64,000 nt of DNA, from positions 3,045,877-3,109,876 of the forward strand of contig NZ_CP009501.1 in the NCBI RefSeq assembly GCF_000969885.1, written 5' to 3'. Below the pieces are notes generated by a model that worked only from the letters and a program-made list of their open reading frames with translations, searched no databases and had not been told where the DNA came from. Of the stretch, positions 34,303 to 43,748 are shown piece after piece (the stretch's first letter is position 1; the number at the start of each line of letters is the position of its first letter). The DNA comes from Methanosarcina thermophila TM-1 (GTDB lineage Archaea; Halobacteriota; Methanosarcinia; Methanosarcinales; Methanosarcinaceae). Position numbers and translations under genes: made by a program.

Positions 34303-36912
34303 TTACCTTACAATCACAATAACCGCACCTCTGACTTCAAGCACATCGACCTCTCTGCCGCCAGAGATCACTTCTTTCCTTATCTCCACGGCTTCGGGTT
34401 CAAGTTCGATCGACTCGTCATTTACAATAACAGTTATTTTTCCGGATACCTTCTGGGCTTCAACAGCAGCAGGGTCTTCTGCCTTGAGAGCTTTCACGAC
34501 AGCGCCTGCATCTTTTCTGAATCTCGGGCCCAGGATACCCATATTTGGTTTTACTTCCACTGGTACATATTCAAAGGAAGGAGCACCTTCCATCAACTCA
34601 ACTTCCGAGTTCGTTGCACCTGCGATATCTCCTGTATCTATATCGACATTATAAATCTCAAGCTTTTTCAGAGGAGCATTAAGTGCCATTCCAAGCTCGG
34701 ACTTGTACCTGCGGACCTCACCAGTTATATCCTTGATAAGCTCTCCAGCGGCTTCGGCTTCTTCGTTTATGAAGCTCTCATTGACTGCAGGCCAGGCCTG
34801 TGTATGGACACTTTCATCGCTAAACCTGGAATAAAGTTCCTCCGCAAAGAAGGGTATAAATGGTGCCAGCAGAAGCGAAAGAGTCTTAATTGTCTGGTAG
34901 AGCACATACTGCGCTGCTCTCCTGCCTTCAGGCTCACCGCCGTAAAGTCTGCCTTTTACGAGTTCCAGATAGTTATCGGCAAGGACTTCCCAGGCAAAAC
35001 CTCTTATAGCCTTAAATGTGGAATCAAACTGGTATGCATCAAGCTCTTTTGTCGCAGTGTCCACAAGCTTGTTCAGCTTACTCAGAAGCCACCTGTCGAT
35101 TGTACGGAGGGAATCTGTTGGGAATTTCTCGGCATCTTCAGGTCCAAAGTCCTTCAGATGAGACATTGAGAATCTGTAGATACTCCACATCTTCTGAAGG
35201 AAGCGAGAAGCTGAGACCACATCCTTCCAGCGGAACATTATATCCGAGCCTGTTGAGCCGCCAACAGCACCCCACTGCCTGAAAGCATCGGCACTGTATT
35301 GTGAGACAACCTCTTCTGGGGAAATTATGTTTCCAAGGGACTTGCTCATTTTATGACCATCAGGCCCGAGCACCATGCCATTGATAACTATAGAATCCCA
35401 GGGCTTTTTCCCTTCAAGGGCAAGGCTCCGCAGGATCGTGTAAAAAGCCCAGGTTCTAATAATATCATGACCCTGGGGACGAATCTGTGCAGGCAGACGG
35501 AGTTCATGTTCGCTTTCCCAGCCCGTGACATGTAATGCCGTAATAGAGGAGTCCATCCAGGTGTCCAGCACATCGGTTTCAGGTTCAAATTCGGTTGAAC
35601 CGCAGGCGCAGGCTTTCTTCGGGGCTGCTTCATTCGGGTCAATCGGGAGCCAGCTCTCTTCTGCAACCATTACTTCCCCACATGATTTACAGTACCAGAT
35701 TGGGATTGGGGTTGCAAAGACTCTCTGCCTGGATATACACCAATCCCATTCCATAGTGCCTGTCCAGTTCTGGAGTCTGACTTTCATATACTCAGGATAC
35801 CATTTGATCTCATCTGCAGCTTTCAGGATGCCGTCATTGTCAATCTTTACGAACCACTGGGGCTCTGAAAGAATCTCGATGGGGGTGTCGCAGCGCCAGC
35901 AGAGCCCAACATTCTGCTCCAGAGGTTTCTGGTCATAAAGGAAACCTGCAGCTCTCAGGTCAGCAATGACAGCTTCCCTGCATTCTTCAATGCTCATACC
36001 TTCATACTTGCCTGCTGCTTTTGTCATCCTGCCCTGCTTGTCGATTGCTTTTATAAGGGGCAGCTGGTATTTAACCCACCAGCGAACATCCTGTTTGTCT
36101 CCGAAAGTACAGATCATTACGGCACCTGTACCGAATTCAGGCTCAACATCCTCATCGGCAATTATGGTCACTTTCTGCCCAAAGATAGGTACTGTAATTT
36201 CCTGACCGACGTACTGTTTGTAACGTTCATCTTCGGGATTTACTGCAACTGCAACACAGGCTGCCATAAGTTCGGGTCTCGTGGTTGCAATGTCTACCTT
36301 GTCAAAATGGACAAAATTAAGCTTTGTTTGCCTTGATTCGTACTCAACTTCTGCAAAAGCAATGGCAGTTTCACAGCGGGGGCACCAGTTGACAGGGTGT
36401 TCTTCGTGATATATGTATCCATCATTGTACATCCTGACAAAAGATTTCTGTGTTTTTACAAAGTATGATGGATCCATGGTAACGAATTCGTTGCTCCAGT
36501 CGACGGAAAAGCCAAGGCGTAGCATTGTTTTTCGCATCTTTTCGATATTTTCTGCGGTCAGTTCCCTGCACATCCTGCGGAACTCGGCACGTGGAACCTC
36601 ATTTTTCGTTATACCGTGAATCTCTTCTACCTTGACTTCAGTTGGAAGACCATGGCAGTCCCAGCCCTGGGGGAACATCACATTGTACCCGCGCATACGT
36701 TTGTATCGGGCAATAAAGTCAATATAGCACCAGTTAAGCGCATTTCCGATATGAAAATTGCCTGTAGGATAGGGAGGTGGGGTGTCAATAATATACTGGG
36801 GGCGGGGGTCCTCTTCCCAGTTGAAATGGTACATGGAGAGGTTCCATTTCTCCATCCACTTTTCCTCAACCTCTTTTGCATTGTATTCTTTCGGGATTTC
36901 TGATTCTGTCAT
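34303..36912 (-). CDS. valS: Valyl-tRNA synthetase
   Basis: Charges tRNA-Val. The class I motif HIGN is in [16 protein letters not shown], and KMSKS is in [12 protein letters not shown] zinc-binding region is visible ([14 protein letters not shown] ... [13 protein letters not shown]), and the editing domain lies in between. The length of 869 residues is right for archaeal ValS. ATG 36912 follows GGAGTG. It is a single-gene unit, with the hairpin-flanked element 108 bases beyond its stop. Confidence 0.97.
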   Translation of the reverse strand: MTESEIPKEYNAKEVEEKWMEKWNLSMYHFNWEEDPRPQYIIDTPPPYPTGNFHIGNALNWCYIDFIARYKRMRGYNVMFPQGWDCHGLPTEVKVEEIHGITKNEVPRAEFRRMCRELTAENIEKMRKTMLRLGFSVDWSNEFVTMDPSYFVKTQKSFVRMYNDGYIYHEEHPVNWCPRCETAIAFAEVEYESRQTKLNFVHFDKVDIATTRPELMAACVAVAVNPEDERYKQYVGQEITVPIFGQKVTIIADEDVEPEFGTGAVMICTFGDKQDVRWWVKYQLPLIKAIDKQGRMTKAAGKYEGMSIEECREAVIADLRAAGFLYDQKPLEQNVGLCWRCDTPIEILSEPQWFVKIDNDGILKAADEIKWYPEYMKVRLQNWTGTMEWDWCISRQRVFATPIPIWYCKSCGEVMVAEESWLPIDPNEAAPKKACACGSTEFEPETDVLDTWMDSSITALHVTGWESEHELRLPAQIRPQGHDIIRTWAFYTILRSLALEGKKPWDSIVINGMVLGPDGHKMSKSLGNIISPEEVVSQYSADAFRQWGAVGGSTGSDIMFRWKDVVSASRFLQKMWSIYRFSMSHLKDFGPEDAEKFPTDSLRTIDRWLLSKLNKLVDTATKELDAYQFDSTFKAIRGFAWEVLADNYLELVKGRLYGGEPEGRRAAQYVLYQTIKTLSLLLAPFIPFFAEELYSRFSDESVHTQAWPAVNESFINEEAEAAGELIKDITGEVRRYKSELGMALNAPLKKLEIYNVDIDTGDIAGATNSEVELMEGAPSFEYVPVEVKPNMGILGPRFRKDAGAVVKALKAEDPAAVEAQKVSGKITVIVNDESIELEPEAVEIRKEVISGGREVDVLEVRGAVIVIVR

Positions 36913-37526
36913 AAAGACACTCCATGAGTGGGGAATAGTGTAAGAATTTCTTGGGTTTTAGAGTGCTTGCGATTATTTAAATATATCTAGGTTTGTGCGA
37001 AGTGAAAATTTCTTACTATCCGGTAACAATTCGATATTTTCTGAAATATATATATTTGAGTTACCCTGATTGCATTTTTTCTATGAGAAATCAGTTTACA
37101 GAAAAAACATTTGTGACCAGTTTGATAACAATCTCACAGTTTTCAGCATATAGTAACCCTGTTAGAATATAGCAGTTTTCATGAAAATGTGAGAATTTAG
37201 AGTGGAAAATTAAAGGATAGAAATAACTACAATAAAATGTGTGAAGAGAATCTAGCCTGAATTCAGCTTAGATTCAACTTTGATCCGGTTTAATGAGGGA
37301 TTTTTTTCTTCGTATAGGCTGGTTCTTTCTTCTTTCTACCATGTGTGCCTGTTATGCATATTTCCATGCCTTGTGGATCTGTATTGCATTAATTCCCAGG
37401 CTCTGAGGCGGATATATCGTTTTCTGGTGGTTTTTAAAAAGCAGAAAAACCCCATAAAAAGAAAAGGATTAAGCAAGCTTTTAAAATCTCACTATTTTCA
37501 CGAAAACTGTTTACTTTTTTATACAG
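36913..37526. other. Intergenic region upstream of valS
   Basis: No gene is seen in this 614-base AT-rich stretch. The part near 36960-36980 (gattatttaaatatatcta) is the likely valS promoter. Confidence 0.6.
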
Positions 37527-38192
37527 TTAGTCCTTCAAACCGAAATGCTCCCAGGCTTCACTAATACGCATGGCTCGCATTCCCAATTTCCTTGCAGGCA
37601 ATATATCGTTTTCGTAAGAATCTCCAATAGACACGACACACGTGGGTTCGAGTTCAAGGTCCATCCTTTTAAGCGCAGTCATAAAAAGCCTGAGATCAGG
37701 TTTCTTGTATCCCACATCCGATGAGAAGATTACGAAATCGAAATAATCGTAAAGCCCGAGAAATCGAAGTTCCAGTTCGGAGAAAACTCTTTGCCCATTT
37801 GAGACTATGCATTTGGGGATATTTATACAATGTTCAATCAGCTTAATGCTCTGGGGGAAAGGGCGGAGTTTTTTCATTGAGGCTGCTCTAAAAACCCTTG
37901 AAGTTTCTATTCCGAGGCTTTTTTCATCAATTCTCCAGATCGCATTTTCCTTGCAGATCTCGGCAAATATTTCTTCTACTCTGACTTCAGGATATATTTC
38001 CCTCGAATCCTCCATTTTTTCCCTGATTTTAAACATATAAGTGTCCCGCAATTTTTCTGGCTTTATTTTCACTCCCTGATAGGCAAGCCACTTGGTTACA
38101 ATCTCATACGTTTCCAACCTGTGCTCATCAGTTTCGATATCTATGAGGGTCTGGTAGCAGTCAAAAATAACTCCTTTTGTCTGACAGCTTTC
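37527..38192 (-). CDS. HAD-superfamily hydrolase with unresolved or non-standard start
   Basis: HAD proteins are mostly small-molecule phosphatases. Motif II is CIVSNGQRV, motif III VGYKKPD and motif IV VVSIGDSYENDI. The first usable start, TTG 38117, excludes motif I, yet motif I (GVIFDCYQTL, Asp codon 38160-38162) is in frame upstream. The frame stays open to a stop at 38298-38300, with no ATG, GTG or TTG. AGGAGG is at 38198-38203. A GTG at 38301 in another frame runs into a stop at about 38260, so one indel near gggaaattat would restore a full N-terminus. It follows an APH-like kinase gene and probably shares its transcript. Confidence 0.72.
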   Translation of the reverse strand, partial: ESCQTKGVIFDCYQTLIDIETDEHRLETYEIVTKWLAYQGVKIKPEKLRDTYMFKIREKMEDSREIYPEVRVEEIFAEICKENAIWRIDEKSLGIETSRVFRAASMKKLRPFPQSIKLIEHCINIPKCIVSNGQRVFSELELRFLGLYDYFDFVIFSSDVGYKKPDLRLFMTALKRMDLELEPTCVVSIGDSYENDILPARKLGMRAMRISEAWEHFGLKD

Positions 38193-38323
38193 AAATGCCT
38201 CCTCTCCCTTCTCGGAAGAATGGCTCAGAGATGTGATTTTACCTTCGCTTTCTTCAGTTTCATAATTTCCCGGTATACTCTTTCCCCCATATCTCTTTCA
38301 CTTAAGCTTTATTTAATTGCGTT

Positions 38324-39271
38324 TTACATGTAATTAATTGCTTTTAAACACTCATGTGCTTCTTTAATTAAATAGTTTTTATAGTCGCCCTGATGGAGCC
38401 TTGCCGAACGGAGATGTCCTATACTCATGAAAAAAGGCAAAACTCTGGTAATATATTTAAAATGCTTTTCATCTATGCTATACTCCCAGAGAAAATTTCC
38501 TATATACGGTTCGGCTTTCCACCCACCTCCTTTATGCAGTTCAAACTCATTTTTAAGTTCTGCGGTAAGAATACCGAGATCTCTTACAGGATGTGCCTGG
38601 AACCAGGAGCTCTCAAAATCGAGGGCATAAGGCTTGCCTTTGTGAAAAATATAATTTGAGGGAGTAGCATCCCTATGAACCATACAGCCATGCTCCCTGT
38701 TAAGTAGGGAACTGTACCACCATTTTCCAAGCAGTTTGTTAAAACTCTCTCTGGTATCATAATCCAGTTTCAGGTAATCCAGTACCTCATGAAAATTTCT
38801 GAATTCGTTTTCCTTATTGTAGGAAGCCTTTGTGTTCTCATGGAGCTGCCTGAGCATGTGTGCAACTGCAGCAAGCTTCTCATAAAGTTTTTCTTCATGG
38901 TTGAAATACCAGGCAAGAGATTTCCCAGGTATGTGTTCGGTTACAAGAACGCAATTGAACTTTTTATTGACTGCAAGAGGCTTTGCAACGTTTATTACCG
39001 ATGCAGCTTTTTTAAGATTCTGGTATTCGTTCATCATGCCATTATGGGGGTTATAATCTTTCAGCCGGCCGGTAGGTTCGGCAAAAAATTTTGCCATTAC
39101 ACTGAGATTTTCTCCAATGAACTCATATCTGCAGACGGTATGGGAAGAGTTGTACTTAAAAACGTTAACAGAACATTTTTTATTTTTGAGTCTATGCCCA
39201 ATAACCTCTTCAACAAGCCAGTCCCTGAAAGGATCCCCTGGGTTTAAAACATTAACATGGCGAGAAGCCAC
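38324..39271 (-). CDS. APH-like phosphotransferase
   Basis: Aminoglycoside-phosphotransferase-fold enzymes phosphorylate small molecules such as choline, homoserine or sugars. Catalytic features: HRDATPSNYIF (the H-x-D and Asn of the family) and ALDFESSWFQ with metal-binding Asp. The N-lobe is weaker but has a VTEHIPGKSLAWYF hinge. 315 residues. ATG 39271 is close to no clear ribosome site. It lies immediately upstream of the HAD gene, so a phosphorylation-dephosphorylation pair on the same metabolite is possible, but the substrate is unknown. Confidence 0.82.
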   Translation of the reverse strand: MASRHVNVLNPGDPFRDWLVEEVIGHRLKNKKCSVNVFKYNSSHTVCRYEFIGENLSVMAKFFAEPTGRLKDYNPHNGMMNEYQNLKKAASVINVAKPLAVNKKFNCVLVTEHIPGKSLAWYFNHEEKLYEKLAAVAHMLRQLHENTKASYNKENEFRNFHEVLDYLKLDYDTRESFNKLLGKWWYSSLLNREHGCMVHRDATPSNYIFHKGKPYALDFESSWFQAHPVRDLGILTAELKNEFELHKGGGWKAEPYIGNFLWEYSIDEKHFKYITRVLPFFMSIGHLRSARLHQGDYKNYLIKEAHECLKAINYM

Positions 39272-39460
39272 TTTAAATTACCCCCACTTTCCAGAAGTAT
39301 TCCCACAGTTGTAACTTTTTTCCCTGCAGTATGTTCTCATCCCAAAGTTAATTTTTGTGATAAAACGGCTGCCAATTTTTTGTTTTGGTCTCATAACTGG
39401 CAACATACTATAAGTTTGGATATATTATATTTTTATTGGTGTTTGATTGATGAGGTTTAT

Positions 39461-40120
39461 TTATCTCTCAAGTTCAGGTCCACCGACGTCAGCCGTGTTA
39501 TTATATCCCCTTTCCTCCCAGTATCCCCTGTAAGGCGAGTCACTCAACTCAATTCTTATTATCCATTTTGCCCATTTATATCCATATTTATCTTCGGCTA
39601 CAAGCTGAAGAGGAAAACCCCTGTCCGGAGGCAGGGTTACATCGTTGAGCCTATATGCAAGGATTATATCATTTTCTAGCAGGTAATCTCTGTCAAGTGA
39701 AGTAGAATAGCCATCCGCGCAGTAAAAAATCGCGGTAGTTGCGTTCTCCATAGCCCCTGCCTCTTCAAAAAGGTCAGCTATCCTTACTCCTGTCCACTTT
39801 GCAGTAAAGCTCCAGCCTTCCACACAGTTCAGCTCCACAACTTTCGAAACCTGAGGCATTGCAGTTATTTCTTCATAAGTAAGATTTAGAGGCTTTTCCA
39901 CCAGCCCGTTGACCTGCAGTCTGTAGCTCTCCCTGTCAATATATTGAGTCCCTTTAATGGCATTATTTCGTTGCTGTGCTATTGGAGTCAGTGATTTTCC
40001 TTCATATGAGAGGTTTTCAGTTTCATTATCATAGGTTTCCGGTTCTTCTCTTTCCGAGATGCAACCAGAGGTAGTTAAAAGAATTATTAAAACGGTAATG
40101 AATAAAGAAATTAATTTCAT
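39461..40120 (-). CDS. Lipoprotein with sulfite-oxidase-type molybdopterin domain
   Basis: The N-terminus is a lipoprotein signal (MKLISLFITVLIILLTTSGC) with the lipobox cysteine at residue 20, so the protein is anchored outside the cell. The domain is oxidoreductase-molybdopterin-binding: LQVNGLVEKPLNLTYEEI, then the cofactor-binding cysteine in VELNCVEGWSF, and WTGVRIADLFEEAG. GYSTSLDRDYLLENDIILAY and DRGFPLQLVAEDKYGYKWAK follow. ATG 40120 follows a long G run; the frame extends to 40207 but without lipoprotein features. It resembles MsrP/YedY-type reductases, or a cofactor-free relative. Confidence 0.85.
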   Translation of the reverse strand: MKLISLFITVLIILLTTSGCISEREEPETYDNETENLSYEGKSLTPIAQQRNNAIKGTQYIDRESYRLQVNGLVEKPLNLTYEEITAMPQVSKVVELNCVEGWSFTAKWTGVRIADLFEEAGAMENATTAIFYCADGYSTSLDRDYLLENDIILAYRLNDVTLPPDRGFPLQLVAEDKYGYKWAKWIIRIELSDSPYRGYWEERGYNNTADVGGPELER

Positions 40121-40403
40121 GTATTTGTTTTGCCCCCCCTCAGCCCTTTTCTCATTATAAAGCCATTTTATTGTCTTTTTATATGCTATTTTATTGTCTT
40201 CTTGCATGTTATTTTATTATATTCTAATTATTCTCGCTCAAAAATATGCACACAGCCTGAATAATGTTCTAAGAAGATAATGCAGGAATATTCTCAGGAT
40301 AAGAAAAAACAGGTGGAGTAAAAATTAACAAAGGGGTAGATAAAGGGCAAATAAAGAAACAAATTGTAGATAAAATTAAAAGTATTGTAAAACCTGATGA
40401 ATT

Positions 40404-41603
40404 TCAGGCTTCATAATACCCTATTTCTTCTTTTGTCAGGTAACAAGCAGGATCGTCTGCCCAGACATTGCCGTATACGGCTTCAGCCCGCACCCTGAAA
40501 TTCCCATTGCAAACCTCTAACCATTTACACCGGGCACAGCGGTCGGCGTGAGCTTTTATCAGGGGTTTCCGGTTTTTGAGCCCTGCCATGAGTTCATCAC
40601 TCAGATCATTCCAGATTTCACTGAATGGGCGTTCTCGCACGTTCCCAAAGGAGTAATGTCTCCAGAACTGGTCAGCATGCACCGAACCATCCCAAGAGAC
40701 ACATCCTATACCTATTCCTGAAGAATTGCCCTGGTTCATTGAGAGAAGTTCAAATACCTCAGCCGCTCTTTCCGGGTTTTCTTTAAGGAGTTTCATATAA
40801 AGGTAGGGACCATCACAATGATTGTCAACGGTCAGGACTTCGGCAGGAAAACCTTTTTCGTGCAGGCTTCTTGTCCTCTCGAGTATGAGGTCTACAGCCT
40901 TCCTGGACTCTTCAAGGGAGAGATCTTCACTTATCATTTCCGAACCCCTGCCCGCATAAACCAGATGGTAAAAACATATTCTCGGAATTTTTTCTTTCTC
41001 AAGCAGGTCAAAGATTGCGGGAATATCTGCAACATTTTGTTTGTTAATTGTAAAACGCAAGCCCACTTTTATGCCTTCTTCTTGGCAATTATGAAGCCCT
41101 CTAAGAGCTGCGTCGAATGCTCCTTTCACTCCCCTGAATTTATCATTCGTTTCTCTTATGCCATCCAGGGAAACTCCCACGTAAGATAGCCCGACGCTCT
41201 TCAGTTTTTTTGCCATATCCCGGTTTATCAGTGTCCCGTTTGTAGAAATTACTGCCCTCATCCCTTTTTCACGGGCATAGGCTGCAAGTTCGGGCAGATC
41301 TTTTCTCAGGGTAGGTTCTCCCCCTGAAAAGAGGATTACCGGACTTCCAAATTGTGCAAGGTCATCGATAAGAGCTTTGCCTTCCTCGGTCGAAAGCTCA
41401 TTTTGGAACTCGACGTCTTTTGCCTGGGCATAACAATGGACGCATTTCAGGTTGCAGCGGCGGGTCATATTCCAGACCACAACTGGCTTTTTATCTTTTG
41501 AAAACTGTAGCAGGTGTGAGGGAAGCTTTTTTGATTCCCTTTCATAGCGAAGGGCATCAGAAGGTTCTACAGTCCCGCAGTAAAGTTTTGATATACCTAT
41601 CAT
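40404..41603 (-). CDS. ahbC: Radical SAM heme-pathway enzyme, AhbC/NirJ type
   Basis: AhbC removes acetate side chains from 12,18-didecarboxysiroheme in the archaeal heme route. The radical SAM motif is CNLKCVHC (C50, C54, C57), with SGGEPTLRKDL for SAM binding. The C-terminal SPASM-like region has CVSWDG and CARCKWLEVCNGNFRVRAEA. Position directly after hemD and cobA, which supply the precursor, strongly favours AhbC over other NirJ-like proteins; AhbD (Fe-coproporphyrin decarboxylase) is the close alternative. The gene begins two bases after the hemD stop. 399 residues. Confidence 0.85.
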   Translation of the reverse strand: MIGISKLYCGTVEPSDALRYERESKKLPSHLLQFSKDKKPVVVWNMTRRCNLKCVHCYAQAKDVEFQNELSTEEGKALIDDLAQFGSPVILFSGGEPTLRKDLPELAAYAREKGMRAVISTNGTLINRDMAKKLKSVGLSYVGVSLDGIRETNDKFRGVKGAFDAALRGLHNCQEEGIKVGLRFTINKQNVADIPAIFDLLEKEKIPRICFYHLVYAGRGSEMISEDLSLEESRKAVDLILERTRSLHEKGFPAEVLTVDNHCDGPYLYMKLLKENPERAAEVFELLSMNQGNSSGIGIGCVSWDGSVHADQFWRHYSFGNVRERPFSEIWNDLSDELMAGLKNRKPLIKAHADRCARCKWLEVCNGNFRVRAEAVYGNVWADDPACYLTKEEIGYYEA

Positions 41604-41604
41604 G

Positions 41605-42423
41605 TCAATCCTTCAAATTCTTGAGCTGGTTCTTTATAGCCTTTAGCAGGGCTTCAAAGGTGTATTCGTCAGGGATTACATTTGTATTAATCCCATATTT
41701 CTTCAGGGTTTTTCCTGTAGGCACGCCAATCGCTCCCACCACGGCTCTATTGAGAGTTTCTTTAATAGTTTCCTCGGATCCCAGCTCTTTAGCATGTTTC
41801 ATAAAGCCTTTAACCATCATGGAGCTTGTAAAAGCAAAAGCGTCCACTTCCCCTGCAAGTGTGCGCTCAATCAGCTCTTTCTGAGCCTTTCCTTCAGGGA
41901 TACTGAGAGTGTACACGTGGGTCTCATAAACCGTAGCTCCACACTTTTCGAGCCCTTCTATTAAGACTTTAGCCCCAAAAGCACTCCTGGCAAGATCTAC
42001 TGTTTTTCCTTTTATCTCAGGGCAGAGAGCTTCTACAATCCCTTCTGAGCTATAATCGGCTGGCAGGAAAGAATTGTCAACCCCTATTTTTGCAAGTTCC
42101 TTTTCTGTGTTGGGTCCGATTGCGATTATTCTGGATTTTTTAAGTGCATTGATAAATTTTTCTTTTTCTGCTTCGGAGAGCTTATCCAGGGTAAAGGTTA
42201 CCCCGTTTGCACTGGTAAAAACCACGTAGTCAGACTTACCGGAAAGGACTCTCCGTACAAAAGGCTCAAATCCTTCATCTTTTATGCCTTCAAGCTTTAT
42301 CATAGGGGCATATAGCGGATTAAAGCCGTAATTCCTGGCAAGAGCCTCGGATTTTTCCCTGTAGCTTTCCGGCCTCATGATTGCAAGGACCGGTATTTTC
42401 GTCTTCTCCTGTTCTCCTGTCAT
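41605..42423 (-). CDS. hemD: Uroporphyrinogen-III synthase
   Basis: HemD closes hydroxymethylbilane to uroporphyrinogen III, the precursor of siroheme, heme, cobalamin and F430. Family pattern: SDYVVFTSANGV, then IIAIGPNTEKELAKIG, DAFAFTSSMMVKGFMKHA and the closing VVGAIGVPTGKTLKKYG. The protein is two-domain alpha/beta with length 272. It lies 20 bases after the cobA stop and runs directly into ahbC, so the three genes form one operon. Confidence 0.94.
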   Translation of the reverse strand: MTGEQEKTKIPVLAIMRPESYREKSEALARNYGFNPLYAPMIKLEGIKDEGFEPFVRRVLSGKSDYVVFTSANGVTFTLDKLSEAEKEKFINALKKSRIIAIGPNTEKELAKIGVDNSFLPADYSSEGIVEALCPEIKGKTVDLARSAFGAKVLIEGLEKCGATVYETHVYTLSIPEGKAQKELIERTLAGEVDAFAFTSSMMVKGFMKHAKELGSEETIKETLNRAVVGAIGVPTGKTLKKYGINTNVIPDEYTFEALLKAIKNQLKNLKD

Positions 42424-42443
42424 ATCGTAATCCCTTCGTACTC

Positions 42444-43211
42444 TTAAAACTCCGTCCCTGTACGCTGTTCCCCAAGGATTGCATGAAGCCTTACCACATC
42501 TCCTATGACCGTGATGGCAGGAGCCTTTACTTCACGTTCCTTCGCAAGTTCTGCGATATTTGCAAGAGTTCCAACAGTAACTCTCTGGTCGGGTCTGGTT
42601 CCTTTCTCTATGACCGCAACGGGTGTATTAGGATCCTTACCGTGCTTCATTAGCTCATTAGCGTTACGCTCGAGCATTTTCACGCCCATAAGGATTACAA
42701 TTGTTCCTCCGAATTTTGCCAGGGTTTCCCAGTCAAGACAGCTCTCAGGCTTTGTTGGATCCTCATGCCCGGTTATGAAAGTGACCATTGATGTGCTTTC
42801 TCTATGTGTTACCGGAATCCCAGCATAAGCAGGCACTGCAATTGCAGAGGTTATTCCTGGCACGACCTCAAACTCAATGCCTTCAGATACAAGTACCTCG
42901 GCTTCTTCTCCCCCTCTCCCAAAGACATAAGGATCGCCTCCTTTAAGCCTGACCACCATTTTTCCTTCTTTAGCCTTTTTCACAAGCAATTCATTAATCT
43001 CAGCCTGGGTCATGGTGTGGTTGCCGGCATATTTTCCGACATCAATCTTTTCCGCACTTGCCGGCATCGAATCCAGAATAGCTTTTCCGGGAAGCTGGTC
43101 GTAAATAATTACTTCAGCACTGTCTATCAGACGGCGGGCTTTCAGGGTAAGAAGCTCGGGGTCTCCTGGACCCGAACCTACGAGGTAAACTTTTCCGTAT
43201 TTTCCTGACAT
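42444..43211 (-). CDS. cobA: Uroporphyrinogen-III C-methyltransferase
   Basis: SUMT adds two methyl groups from SAM to give precorrin-2, the branch point to siroheme, heme, cobalamin and F430. Motifs: VYLVGSGPGDPELLTLKA at the N-terminus, VRLKGGDPYVFGRGGEE (SAM-binding), VVPGITSAIAVPAYAGIPVTHRE and MGVKMLE. Length 255 is typical. First gene of the operon cobA-hemD-ahbC. Confidence 0.96.
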   Translation of the reverse strand: MSGKYGKVYLVGSGPGDPELLTLKARRLIDSAEVIIYDQLPGKAILDSMPASAEKIDVGKYAGNHTMTQAEINELLVKKAKEGKMVVRLKGGDPYVFGRGGEEAEVLVSEGIEFEVVPGITSAIAVPAYAGIPVTHRESTSMVTFITGHEDPTKPESCLDWETLAKFGGTIVILMGVKMLERNANELMKHGKDPNTPVAVIEKGTRPDQRVTVGTLANIAELAKEREVKAPAITVIGDVVRLHAILGEQRTGTEF

Positions 43212-43748
43212 ATGGCGACGGTTCCTTTATCATTTTTGAATAGAAATGCGTAATCTGGAGAAGGTTAACGAGTTTTTAGAATATATAATATCCTGAAAAT
43301 TGAGGCAGTGATTTCCTAAAAAGCCAGGAAAATTAATTTATTTTATTTTCATCCTAAGCATAGAAATATTCAGCTTTCCTTAACTTGAGAGCTCCAATCA
43401 TCCTTATTTTCGCGAAAAAGATGCTAGAATTCGGAAAGTGAGGATTCAGAATCATTTTTTAGAATCTGAATTTCCAAAACTATATTGATCCTTGAATTTA
43501 ATTTTACATTAAACATTCATTCACTTCTATATTAACAGTGATTCATTTTTATTAGCAGTGGTTTAGCTTTGTACTGAAAGAAAATTTAATTCCATATTCA
43601 ATATCTGTTTAATTATATTAAATATTCATTCTACATTAAACGGTTGTTATTTTTACTTCTTGAGGTTAGCCCTTCAAATTGAGTTTCAGGTGATAATAAT
43701 ACGCTTACTTTCAATAATTTTCCAGACCAGTGCGGAGTGTGAGTAACC
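43212..43748. other. Divergent intergenic region between cobA and GH13 gene
   Basis: No gene is seen in 537 bases; the sequence is AT-rich (attatattaaatattcattctacattaaa near 43612) and holds the promoters for the cobA operon and the GH13 gene. Confidence 0.6.
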
